Positions 57,855 through 64,000 of a stretch of 64,000 bases of DNA are shown piece by piece. Within the stretch, counting starts at the first letter, position 1. The number at the start of each line of letters is the position of its first letter. A program made the position numbers and the translations under genes. The notes under the pieces were generated by a model. It worked only from the letters and a program-made list of their open reading frames with translations, was not told the DNA's origin and ran no database searches. The stretch is from assembly GCF_026011795.1 (NCBI RefSeq), contig NZ_BRVS01000002.1, positions 62,001 to 126,000 on the forward strand, read 5' to 3'. This DNA is from Arthrobacter mangrovi (GTDB lineage: Bacteria > Actinomycetota > Actinomycetes > Actinomycetales > Micrococcaceae).

Positions 57855-58526
57855 TCAGTCCCGGGCAAGAGCCTTCTGGGCGGCGTTCCTCAACGACGTG
57901 ATGGCGGCATCCGGGTCCTCGGCCCCGTACACCGCCGAGCCGGCGACGAAGACAGTGGCCCCGGCCGCGGCAGCCCGGTGGATGGTCTCCTCGGTGACAC
58001 CGCCGTCCACCTGGATTGCCACCGGGAGGCCCGAGCCGGCCACGGCGTCCGCGGCGCGGCGGATCTTCGGCAGGGTGACGTCCAGGAAGGACTGGCCCCC
58101 GAAGCCGGGTTCCACCGTCATGATCAGCAGCATGTCCATCTCGGGCAGCAGGTCCAGGTAGGGTTCGACGGCGGTGGCGGGCCTCAGCGCCATGCCCGCC
58201 TTCGCGCCGCGGTCCCGCAGGTCGCGGGCCAGCTTGACCGGCGCCGCCGACGCTTCGACGTGGAACGTCACCGACGCCGCGCCGGCCTCGGCGTAGCCCG
58301 GCGCCCACCGGTCCGGGTCCTGGATCATCAGGTGCACGTCCAGCGGCAGCCTGCTCACGGCCTGGATCCGCTCCACCACCGGCAGGCCGATGGTCAGGTT
58401 GGGCACGAAGTGGTTGTCCATCACGTCCACGTGGACGGCGTCGGCCGACGCGATCCGGGCGAGTTCGGACTCAAGGTTGACGAAGTCTGCCGACAGGATG
58501 CTCGGGTTGATGCAGCACTGGTGCAT
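57855..58526 (-). CDS. rpe: Ribulose-phosphate 3-epimerase
   Basis: Interconverts ribulose 5-phosphate and xylulose 5-phosphate in the pentose phosphate pathway. 223 residues of TIM barrel. Metal and catalytic sites are [14 protein letters not shown] at the start, [17 protein letters not shown] near residue 32, LDVHLMI, and [10 protein letters not shown] near residue 175. The ATG at 58526 lies nine bases after the rsmB stop, so it ends the def-fmt-rsmB-rpe group. The riboflavin leader begins after it. Confidence 0.96.
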   Translation of the reverse strand: MHQCCINPSILSADFVNLESELARIASADAVHVDVMDNHFVPNLTIGLPVVERIQAVSRLPLDVHLMIQDPDRWAPGYAEAGAASVTFHVEASAAPVKLARDLRDRGAKAGMALRPATAVEPYLDLLPEMDMLLIMTVEPGFGGQSFLDVTLPKIRRAADAVAGSGLPVAIQVDGGVTEETIHRAAAAGATVFVAGSAVYGAEDPDAAITSLRNAAQKALARD

Positions 58527-58535
58527 GGCTGGTGG

Positions 58536-60080
58536 TCAGTCCTTTCCCGCCGGCGCGCCGGCGGATGTCTTCTTGCGCAGCAGGGACAGGAACATCGCGT
58601 CCGTCCCGTGGATGTGCGGCCACAGCTGGGCCGTGCTGCCCGTGCCCTCGGCCCTGCCGGCCTGCAGGTCCCCGGTGAGGCTTGCGGCATCCAGCGCCGC
58701 AGCCGAATCCGCCGCTTCCATCTCCGGGTGGCGGCGGAGCGCATCGGAGACGACCGCCGTCGTCTCCGCAATGTGCGGGGAGCAGGTCACGTAGGCGACC
58801 AGGCCTCCCGGCTTGACCGCGGCGATGGCGGAGTCGAGCAACTCGCGCTGCAGCGGCGCCAGCTGCGCGACGTCGGCGGGGCGGCGGCGCCAGCGGGACT
58901 CAGGCCGCCGGCGCAGCGCACCCAGGCCCGTACAGGGCGCGTCGACGAGCACCCGGTCGAAGCCTTCCGGCTCGAGGGCGCCGAGGTCCCGCCCGTCTCC
59001 CGTCCGCACTTCCCAGACCCGGTGGTCCACCGGGCGCAAGGCCTGCCGGACCAGTTCGGCCCGGTGTGCCGCCGGCTCGTTCGCCAGCAGCGTCGCCCCC
59101 TGTTCCGCCGCAAGCGCTGCCAGCAGGGCGGCTTTTCCGCCGGGGCCGGCGCATAGATCGAGCCACCGTTCCGGGCCGTCGGTCCGCAGCGCGGCACCCG
59201 CCAGCGCGCGCGCCACCAGCTGGGATCCGGCGTCCTGGACGCGCGTTGTGCCTTTCCGGACCGAGTCGAGCCTGCCCACGTCACCGCCGGAGTAGAGCGC
59301 GGAGTCCCGCACCAGGCCACCCGGCTGGGCGCCGGCGTCGATGGCCTCTTCCAGGTCTCCCAGCCCGGGCAATGCGACGAGGTTGACCACGGGAGCCGCG
59401 TTGTCCGCATCCAGCAGCTGCCCGATCTCTTCCACGCTCCGGCCATGGCCCGCGAGCGCCTGGCGCAGCGCGCGCACGATCCACTCCGGGTGGCTCTGGG
59501 CGATGGCAGCGGCGGCCACCGGATCGCTGCCGTCCGTCAGTTCCGAGGTCCAGTCCGCCAGGTCCCTCGCACTCACCCTGCGGAGGACGGCGTTGATGAG
59601 GGAGGCCGGACCCGCGCCGATCACGGCACGAGCCAGCCCGACGGTCTGGTCCAGCGCGGCGTGGGCCGGGACGCGCATGGCCAGCAGCTGATGCGCGCCC
59701 AGCCGCAGCGCGTCGAGGATCGCGGGATCCAACTGGTCCAGCGGACGGTCCACGCACTTGGCCAGGATCGCGTCGTAAGTACCTTGTGCCCGCAGCGCTC
59801 CATAGGCGAGTTCGGTGGCGAAGCCCGCGTCGCGCTTGTCCAGGCGGTGCTGGCGGATCCGGGCCGGCAGCACCAGGTTTGCGTACGCGTCTTCGCTGCT
59901 CACAGCGCGGAGCACTTCGAAGGCCACCAGCCGAGCCGGGTCCGCCCGCCGGGTGCGTTCTGACGGAGCCGCGCGAGTGTGGCCGCGGTTGACCGGGCGG
60001 TTGCGCTCCCGTCCTGCGGCGTTGCGCCGCCCGGCCCCCGGCCTGTGCCTGCCGCGCCCGCCGTCCTCGTTTCCGCTCAT
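58536..60080 (-). CDS. rsmB: 16S rRNA m5C methyltransferase
   Basis: Methylates C967-type cytosine of 16S rRNA. 514 residues. An Arg/Gly-rich leader of about 45 residues precedes a NusB-like domain (FATELAYGALRAQGTYDAIL) and the methyltransferase. The SAM motif is LDLCAGPGGKAALLAAL. Catalytic Cys residues are in VLVDAPCTGLGALRRRPESRW and VAYVTCSPHIAET. The ATG at 60080 overlaps the fmt stop (ATGA). Its coupling with fmt and def is common in bacteria. Confidence 0.95.
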   Translation of the reverse strand: MSGNEDGGRGRHRPGAGRRNAAGRERNRPVNRGHTRAAPSERTRRADPARLVAFEVLRAVSSEDAYANLVLPARIRQHRLDKRDAGFATELAYGALRAQGTYDAILAKCVDRPLDQLDPAILDALRLGAHQLLAMRVPAHAALDQTVGLARAVIGAGPASLINAVLRRVSARDLADWTSELTDGSDPVAAAAIAQSHPEWIVRALRQALAGHGRSVEEIGQLLDADNAAPVVNLVALPGLGDLEEAIDAGAQPGGLVRDSALYSGGDVGRLDSVRKGTTRVQDAGSQLVARALAGAALRTDGPERWLDLCAGPGGKAALLAALAAEQGATLLANEPAAHRAELVRQALRPVDHRVWEVRTGDGRDLGALEPEGFDRVLVDAPCTGLGALRRRPESRWRRRPADVAQLAPLQRELLDSAIAAVKPGGLVAYVTCSPHIAETTAVVSDALRRHPEMEAADSAAALDAASLTGDLQAGRAEGTGSTAQLWPHIHGTDAMFLSLLRKKTSAGAPAGKD

Positions 60081-61027
60081 TCGAACCGCACATCCTCACG
60101 TTGTCCCAGGCCGCGCGCCCAGTCGGCCGCCGCCATCATCTTCTTGCCGGCCGGCTGCACCTGATCCAACTGGACGGCACAGGACCCGGTTCCCACTAGG
60201 GCGGAGGCCGATCCCCCGGAGCTCGGCAGCACCTGGCCGGGAGCCAGGTCACTTCGGTCCTGCCGGAGCGTAACGGGGCCGAGCTTGAACCGTTGGCCCG
60301 CGAGCGTGGTCCATGCTCCGGGCTCCGGGGTCACGCCGTTAATCCTGCGCCGAATGGCCAGCGCCGGCTGGTTCCAGTCGATGTGGCCGTCCTCGAGTCC
60401 CAGCTTCGGGGCCGCGGTAGGCTGGCCGGACTGCGGGACGGCAACGCCCTTTCCTGCCAGCACGGCAGAAAGCGTCTGGGCCAGCAGCGCCGCCCCGCTG
60501 AACGACAGCCTCTCGAGCAGTTCCCCGCTGGTGTCCTCCGGTCGGATCGCTTCAGTCAAGGTGCCGTACACGGGTCCTGTGTCCAGCCCCTTTTCGAGCA
60601 GGAAGGTCGAGGCGCCGGTCAGGTCGTCCCCATTGATCACGGCGTGCTGGACGGGGGCGGCACCGCGCCACTGGGGCAGCAGGGAGAAGTGCAGGTTGAT
60701 CCAGCCGTGCGCCGGCAGTGCCAGCGCCTCCTCCGGAACCAGTCCGCCGTAAGCCACGATCGCCGCCACGTCCGGGGCGGCCCCGGCGATGGCCGCAACG
60801 GCAGGACCATCGAGGCGGTTCGCCTTGATGACGTGCAGCCCGAGCTCGGCCGCCCGTCGGGCCACGGGCGACGCGGTCATGATCTTCTTGCGTCCGACCG
60901 GCGCATCCTCGCGGGTCAGGACGGCCACGATATCGAACCCGGCCGCCGACAGCGCATCCAGGGACGGGACAGCTACTTCGGGCGTGCCGGCGAAAAGGAC
61001 CCGCGGCCGGGTATCGGAGACGGTCAT
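60077..61027 (-). CDS. fmt: Methionyl-tRNA formyltransferase
   Basis: Formylates initiator Met-tRNA using 10-formyl-tetrahydrofolate. 316 residues. VLFAGTPEVAVPSLDAL at the start, the catalytic Asn/His region with HFSLLPQWRGAAPVQ near residue 110, and the C-terminal tRNA-binding domain are present. It overlaps def by four bases at its start and rsmB by four at its end, giving a translationally linked def-fmt-rsmB unit. Confidence 0.97.
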   Translation of the reverse strand: MTVSDTRPRVLFAGTPEVAVPSLDALSAAGFDIVAVLTREDAPVGRKKIMTASPVARRAAELGLHVIKANRLDGPAVAAIAGAAPDVAAIVAYGGLVPEEALALPAHGWINLHFSLLPQWRGAAPVQHAVINGDDLTGASTFLLEKGLDTGPVYGTLTEAIRPEDTSGELLERLSFSGAALLAQTLSAVLAGKGVAVPQSGQPTAAPKLGLEDGHIDWNQPALAIRRRINGVTPEPGAWTTLAGQRFKLGPVTLRQDRSDLAPGQVLPSSGGSASALVGTGSCAVQLDQVQPAGKKMMAAADWARGLGQREDVRFE

Positions 61028-61599
61028 GCCTGCGGCTGCCCGAAGGCGCCGGCACCGAAACCCGACCCGACACTTGCCGAGCGCTTGGCCGTCGTGTCCC
61101 GGGCAACGGTGTTGTAGGAGGCGTTCCGGATAGCGCGCAGGGCGCTCTTGCGTTCATCGCCGGACAAGTGGTCAATGTACAGGACGCCATCCAGATGGTC
61201 CGTCTCGTGCTGGAAGCACCGTGCCAGCATTCCTTCGCCCTCGAGAACCACGGGGTTGCCGTGCATGTCCACGCCGGTTACGCGGCTCCAGCGCCGCCGC
61301 CGGACCGGATAGCCGAGCCCCGGAATCGAGAGGCATCCTTCCACCTGGTCAGCCTGGAAATCGTCGCTGTTTTCCAGCACAGGGTTGACCACATGGCCGC
61401 GCCGTCCGTCGATCTGGTAGGTGAACACCCGCAGGCTGACCCCTACCTGGGGAGCGGCCAGCCCGGCTCCCTCGACGTTCTCCATCGTCTCGTCCATGTC
61501 GGCAACGAGCTTTTCCAGTTCGGGGCCGAATTCGGTCACCGGCTCGGCCTTGGTGCGAAGCACCGGATCTCCGATGATCCGAATACCTAGGACGGTCAT
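61024..61599 (-). CDS. def: Peptide deformylase
   Basis: Removes the formyl group from new polypeptides. 191 residues. The three family motifs are intact: GAGLAAPQVGV near residue 45, EGCLSIPG near residue 87, and QHETDHLDG near residue 130, which supply the metal Cys and two His and the catalytic Glu. An extended C-terminus of about 35 residues (AKRSASVGSGFGAG) is seen in some actinobacterial forms. ATG at 61599. It shares a four-base overlap with fmt. Confidence 0.97.
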   Translation of the reverse strand: MTVLGIRIIGDPVLRTKAEPVTEFGPELEKLVADMDETMENVEGAGLAAPQVGVSLRVFTYQIDGRRGHVVNPVLENSDDFQADQVEGCLSIPGLGYPVRRRRWSRVTGVDMHGNPVVLEGEGMLARCFQHETDHLDGVLYIDHLSGDERKSALRAIRNASYNTVARDTTAKRSASVGSGFGAGAFGQPQA

Positions 61600-61654
61600 C
61601 TGCTCTTCTACCTCACTTTGTGCCGTGGAAACGTCGCTTCAAGTCTATGTGCCG

Positions 61655-62539
61655 TCAGCTGGCCGCCGGTTCGACAGTGCGGACTGCCGCCACCGGAGGG
61701 CCGACGGGCAGCAACGCGCGGCCGGCGTCCGCCACCTGCAGCTGCAGGTCCCACACACGGCGCAGAGCGCAGAACTTGTACCAGTGGTACCTCAGCACCT
61801 CCGGATTCGCGCGCATCGGCCGGACTTCCGTTTCCCCGATGGCCACGCCCAGGAGGACCGGGTCATCGCCGTACGCCCACGGCTCCCAACTGCCCGCCGC
61901 CGCGTCGACCAGGCTCTCCTGTGCCTTCATCCCGGCCACCAGCTGCATAACGACCTTCTCGTCCATGGCCTTGACCTGCCCATTGCGGTCGGTGCCCTTC
62001 GTCTTGAAGTCGATCAGGCAGAGCCGGCCGCCGATCCTTGCCACGAGGTCCATGGTTCCTGCGTAGCCAAGCTCGGTGTTCCACACGGTGATCTCGGGCT
62101 CGATTGGTTCGACAGCGTACAGCTCCCACCACTCGTCGAAGCGTGCCGCGAAGGCCTCTTCGCCGTTCGCCTTCAGCGCCTCGCGTGCCTCCGCCATCCG
62201 GTGCGGACGTCCAAGCGCCCGCAGCGACACCTGCTCGCAATAGGAATGCACCCGGTCCCCGCGCAGCGCCGCCGCATCCCGGTAGCGTTCCGCGGCGGAC
62301 GACGCCTCCTTTGCCAGCGCCCGCAGCTTGGCTGGATTCCCGGCGGCCTCGGCCAGCCTGTGATCCTGTGCCATGGCGGTGGCCGCCATGTGGGAAAACC
62401 AACCGCCAAGGTCCGTGGGTGCCTGGGATATCACGGTCGTAATGGAGGGGACACTCGGAAGTTCCGAGGTGGAGCGGGAGTACATCCGTCCGAAATCGGT
62501 CTTGTGGGCCAGCGCCGGATCTGTCATACCAAGCATCAT
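61655..62539 (-). CDS. PD-(D/E)XK nuclease-like protein
   Basis: A 294-residue protein with a probable restriction-fold nuclease core: GYAGTMDLVARIGGRLCLIDFKTKGT supplies the D...DxK pattern (Asp of MDL and the D-F-K of LIDFKT). A helical N-terminal half (GNPAKLRALAKEASSAAERYRDAAALRG) precedes it. Similar genes occur in many actinobacteria next to def, but their role is not known; phage-type exonuclease or a repair function are possible. The ATG could be at 62539, 62536 or 62527; no clear ribosome site decides it. A strong terminator separates it from the tRNA-Val on the same strand. Confidence 0.65.
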   Translation of the reverse strand: MMLGMTDPALAHKTDFGRMYSRSTSELPSVPSITTVISQAPTDLGGWFSHMAATAMAQDHRLAEAAGNPAKLRALAKEASSAAERYRDAAALRGDRVHSYCEQVSLRALGRPHRMAEAREALKANGEEAFAARFDEWWELYAVEPIEPEITVWNTELGYAGTMDLVARIGGRLCLIDFKTKGTDRNGQVKAMDEKVVMQLVAGMKAQESLVDAAAGSWEPWAYGDDPVLLGVAIGETEVRPMRANPEVLRYHWYKFCALRRVWDLQLQVADAGRALLPVGPPVAAVRTVEPAAS

Positions 62540-62605
62540 CTCAGAGACGACTGACCGTTTCGGGCCGTGCCGCTGGAGGGGCGCCTCGGAGGCCCGCTAC
62601 GAAAG

Positions 62606-62644
62606 AGGCCCCCCGCCCAGGCTGCTTGCCTGGGCGGGGGGCCT
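62606..62644 (-). terminator. 17-bp hairpin after tRNA-Val(CAC)
   Basis: Arms 62606-62622 and 62628-62644 are perfectly complementary with a five-base loop. Read on the minus strand CTCTTTCG follows. It lies seven bases past the tRNA and ends its transcript. Confidence 0.85.
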
Positions 62645-62650
62645 CCCGCA

Positions 62651-62725
62651 TGGTGGGCGATACTGGGTTCGAACCAGTGACCTCTTCGGTGTGAACGAAG
62701 CGCGCTACCACTGCGCCAATCGCCC
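62651..62725 (-). tRNA. tRNA-Val(CAC)
   Basis: 75 nt including an encoded 3' CCA. Acceptor GGGCGAT/ATCGCCC, anticodon stem CTTCG/CGAAG with loop TTCACAC, giving CAC (codon GUG). The plus-strand Val tRNAs in this locus lack an encoded CCA and read GUC. Confidence 0.94.
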
Positions 62726-62953
62726 GAGCCGGATCCGGCGTGCGGATCAGCGTCGCTTATGAATGGTAGCCGACAGTTGGCCGTCTGCAAAAACGGGCAC
62801 GCCGTCCATCCCATCGGGCCCCGGCCGCGGCGGCGTCGACGCGCAGCCGCGAACCCGATTGGACGAAGCACGATTCGTCCTATAGAGTTCTTACTCGTTG
62901 GAAATCGCCGAGGTGCTCCGGAGAGACATCGGGACCGGGCGATATCACGACAT

Positions 62954-63027
62954 GCGGACGTAGCTCAGCTGGCTAGAGCACCACCTTGCCAAGGTGGATG
63001 TCGCGGGTTCGAATCCCGTCGTCCGCT
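62954..63027 (+). tRNA. tRNA-Gly(GCC), copy 1
   Basis: 74 nt. Acceptor GCGGACG/CGTCCGC, anticodon stem CCACC/GGTGG with loop TTGCCAA, giving GCC (codons GGC and GGU). First of seven plus-strand tRNAs. The 3' CCA is not encoded. Confidence 0.95.
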
Positions 63028-63081
63028 CGCAAGTCACTGTTTGTGCCAGCTCTGCTGGCCGGTCCTGAATCTGCAGGCCAC

Positions 63082-63152
63082 GGTGGGGTGGCCGAGAGGC
63101 GAGGCAGCGGCCTGCAAAGCCGTATACGCGGGTTCGAATCCCGTCCCCACCT
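63082..63152 (+). tRNA. tRNA-Cys(GCA)
   Basis: 71 nt. Acceptor GGTGGGG/CCCCACC, anticodon loop CTGCAAA in stem GCGGC/GCCGT, giving GCA (codons UGC and UGU). Single copy in this cluster. Confidence 0.94.
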
Positions 63153-63185
63153 CGTATGCAGGTACTACTTGCTTACAACCCTTAC

Positions 63186-63257
63186 GGGCGATTGGCGCAG
63201 CGGTAGCGCGCTTCCCTGACACGGAAGAGGTCACTGGTTCGATCCCAGTATCGCCCA
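63186..63257 (+). tRNA. tRNA-Val(GAC), copy 1
   Basis: 72 nt. Acceptor GGGCGAT/ATCGCCC, anticodon stem CTTCC/GGAAG with loop CTGACAC, giving GAC (codons GUC and GUU). Three identical copies are at 63186, 63415 and 63643. Confidence 0.95.
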
Positions 63258-63289
63258 CGGATGGAGTCCGGTTCCCGGATCCTCTCCAT

Positions 63290-63363
63290 GCGGACGTAGC
63301 TCAGCTGGCTAGAGCACCACCTTGCCAAGGTGGATGTCGCGGGTTCGAATCCCGTCGTCCGCT
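63290..63363 (+). tRNA. tRNA-Gly(GCC), copy 2
   Basis: Same 74-nt sequence as copy 1. The 32-base spacer before it is repeated before copy 3 with two differences, so it belongs to the tandem Val-Gly unit. Confidence 0.95.
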
Positions 63364-63414
63364 CCACTCCCCCCAAAACCGGCGGCGCTCACCGCTGCCT
63401 CGGTCTTGGATCCC

Positions 63415-63486
63415 GGGCGATTGGCGCAGCGGTAGCGCGCTTCCCTGACACGGAAGAGGTCACTGGTTCGATCCCAGTATCGCCCA
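63415..63486 (+). tRNA. tRNA-Val(GAC), copy 2
   Basis: Identical to the Val copy at 63186 and 229 bases downstream of it. Confidence 0.95.
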
Positions 63487-63518
63487 CGGATGGAGCCCGG
63501 TTCCCGGATCCTCTCCAT

Positions 63519-63592
63519 GCGGACGTAGCTCAGCTGGCTAGAGCACCACCTTGCCAAGGTGGATGTCGCGGGTTCGAATCCCGTCGTCCGCT
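63519..63592 (+). tRNA. tRNA-Gly(GCC), copy 3
   Basis: Identical to copies 1 and 2 and 229 bases downstream of copy 2. Confidence 0.95.
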
Positions 63593-63642
63593 CCACTTCG
63601 CACCGCTCCCACGGACCAGCCCGGTCCGCCGGTATCGGACCC

Positions 63643-63714
63643 GGGCGATTGGCGCAGCGGTAGCGCGCTTCCCTGACACGGAAGAGGTCACTGGTTCGAT
63701 CCCAGTATCGCCCA
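63643..63714 (+). tRNA. tRNA-Val(GAC), copy 3
   Basis: Identical to the other two Val(GAC) copies. It is 228 bases after copy 2, closing a partial third repeat unit, and is followed by a hairpin. Confidence 0.95.
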
Positions 63715-63722
63715 CTATCTTA

Positions 63723-63749
63723 GGTGGCTCCCAGGTGGAGCCGCCTTTT
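63723..63749 (+). terminator. Terminator after the tRNA cluster
   Basis: A nine-base-pair stem with one G-U pair (GGTGGCTCC and GGAGCCGCC) followed by TTTTG. It lies eight bases past the last tRNA and has the classical stem plus T-run form. Confidence 0.85.
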
Positions 63750-63868
63750 GTTTAGTCTCCCTTTTCCTGTCCGGGTGCCCGGAGGACTACTGCTCGCTGT
63801 CCTTCCGCCTTCCATGGACGGGCAGGCCCTGCCAAGGTGGAAGAATCCACAGGCGACAGGAGAATCCA

Positions 63869-64000
63869 TGGGCGGCAATGCGGAACCCCATGATAATGAG
63901 TTGGACACACTGCTGGCATTCCTGGCCCAGCAACGCTATGTCCTGGAGCTGACGGCCTACGGGCTGGATGAAGACCAGCTTCGGCTCCGGCCGACCGCGG
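63869..64000 (+). CDS. DinB/DUF664 family protein, 3' end cut by window
   Basis: Forty-four residues are visible. LDTLLAFLAQQRYVLELTAY and GLDEDQLRLRPTA match the first helix and loop of the DinB/DUF664 mycothiol-transferase-like superfamily. The ATG at 63869 has AGGAG seven bases upstream. The rest of the gene, including the metal-binding His, lies outside the window, so the call depends on the N-terminal pattern alone. Confidence 0.7.

Larger units (their letters stand above)
63186..63714 (+). repeat. Tandem tRNA-Val/tRNA-Gly repeat
   Basis: A unit of about 229 bases (Val, 32-base spacer, Gly, then a spacer of about 50 bases) occurs at 63186-63414 and 63415-63642, followed by a third Val. 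The tRNAs are identical between units. The Val-Gly spacer (63258-63289 and 63487-63518) differs at two positions, and the Gly-Val spacers have diverged. Confidence 0.85.

Noticed and set aside
62954-63714. Regularly repeated units that could suggest a CRISPR array
   Set aside because: Each repeat folds as a complete tRNA with a proper anticodon, and spacing and length do not fit CRISPR repeats.

Overview
The window is a high-GC chromosomal segment from an actinobacterium, most likely a member of the Micrococcaceae close to Arthrobacter. This rests on base composition, on frequent GTG starts and ATGA/GTGA gene overlaps, and on actinobacterial hallmarks: CoaE fused to a GrpB-like domain, an EF-G2-type GTPase, an ANTAR response regulator, an HGxxPAAW protein and a TIGR02234-type membrane protein inside the trp cluster, and a PnuC-type transporter leading the riboflavin operon. 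The genus is an inference. Most of the segment is core genome with short accessory patches. I see no prophage, insertion sequence, CRISPR array or rRNA.

Layout. 1-9 kb: a partial MHS-type transporter, coaE-grpB, a flavin oxidoreductase, an IMPACT-family protein, an rRNA methyltransferase, rpsA and an Eis-like acetyltransferase. 9-12.3 kb: polA, divergent from a hotdog thioesterase. 12.4-14.7 kb: a DUF222/HNH gene interrupted by an in-frame TGA. 14.9-21.4 kb: a stand-alone LigD-type primase-polymerase with a RibD-C reductase, a small hydrolase, two SRPBCC proteins, EF-G2, a decayed response regulator, and an ArsR-SRPBCC pair with a palindrome over its start codon. 21.4-26.6 kb: a VWA/AAA+ ATPase pair divergent from a histidine phosphatase-SCO1664 pair, then a 53-residue protein. 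26.7-34.2 kb is the most accessory part: a ten-span membrane protein, a beta-lactamase-like lipoprotein, a small Cys-rich protein, a SARP/BTAD regulator overlapping a ketopantoate-reductase-like gene, a secreted DUF4189 protein, an orphan antitoxin-like protein and an amino-acid permease.

34.2-43 kb: tRNA-Leu, an ANTAR regulator, pyk and gltBD. 43-50.4 kb: a minus-strand run read hisI-trpE-TIGR02234-HGxxPAAW-trpC-trpB-trpA-lgt, with no trpD or trpF. 51-53.1 kb: hisE-hisG-hisF. 53.2-57.8 kb: an FMN riboswitch followed by the transporter, ribD, ribE, ribB, ribA and ribH and a terminator, a complete riboflavin operon. 57.9-62.5 kb: a PD-(D/E)XK-like gene, then def-fmt-rsmB-rpe. 62.6-63.7 kb: a tRNA-Val(CAC) on the minus strand and seven plus-strand tRNAs in which a Val-Gly unit is tandemly repeated. 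The window ends in a DinB-like gene.

The genes serve translation and its quality control (rpsA, def, fmt, rsmB, tRNAs), DNA synthesis and repair (polA, LigD-Pol), CoA, riboflavin, Trp and His synthesis, glutamate synthesis and glycolysis. I found no clearly new multi-gene defence or biosynthetic system. The observations most worth a second look are the stop-interrupted HNH gene, the deleted response regulator, the start-codon palindrome, the phosphatase-SCO1664 pair without its usual middle partner, the orphan antitoxin, the palindromes ahead of the permease and gltB, and the tRNA tandem repeat.
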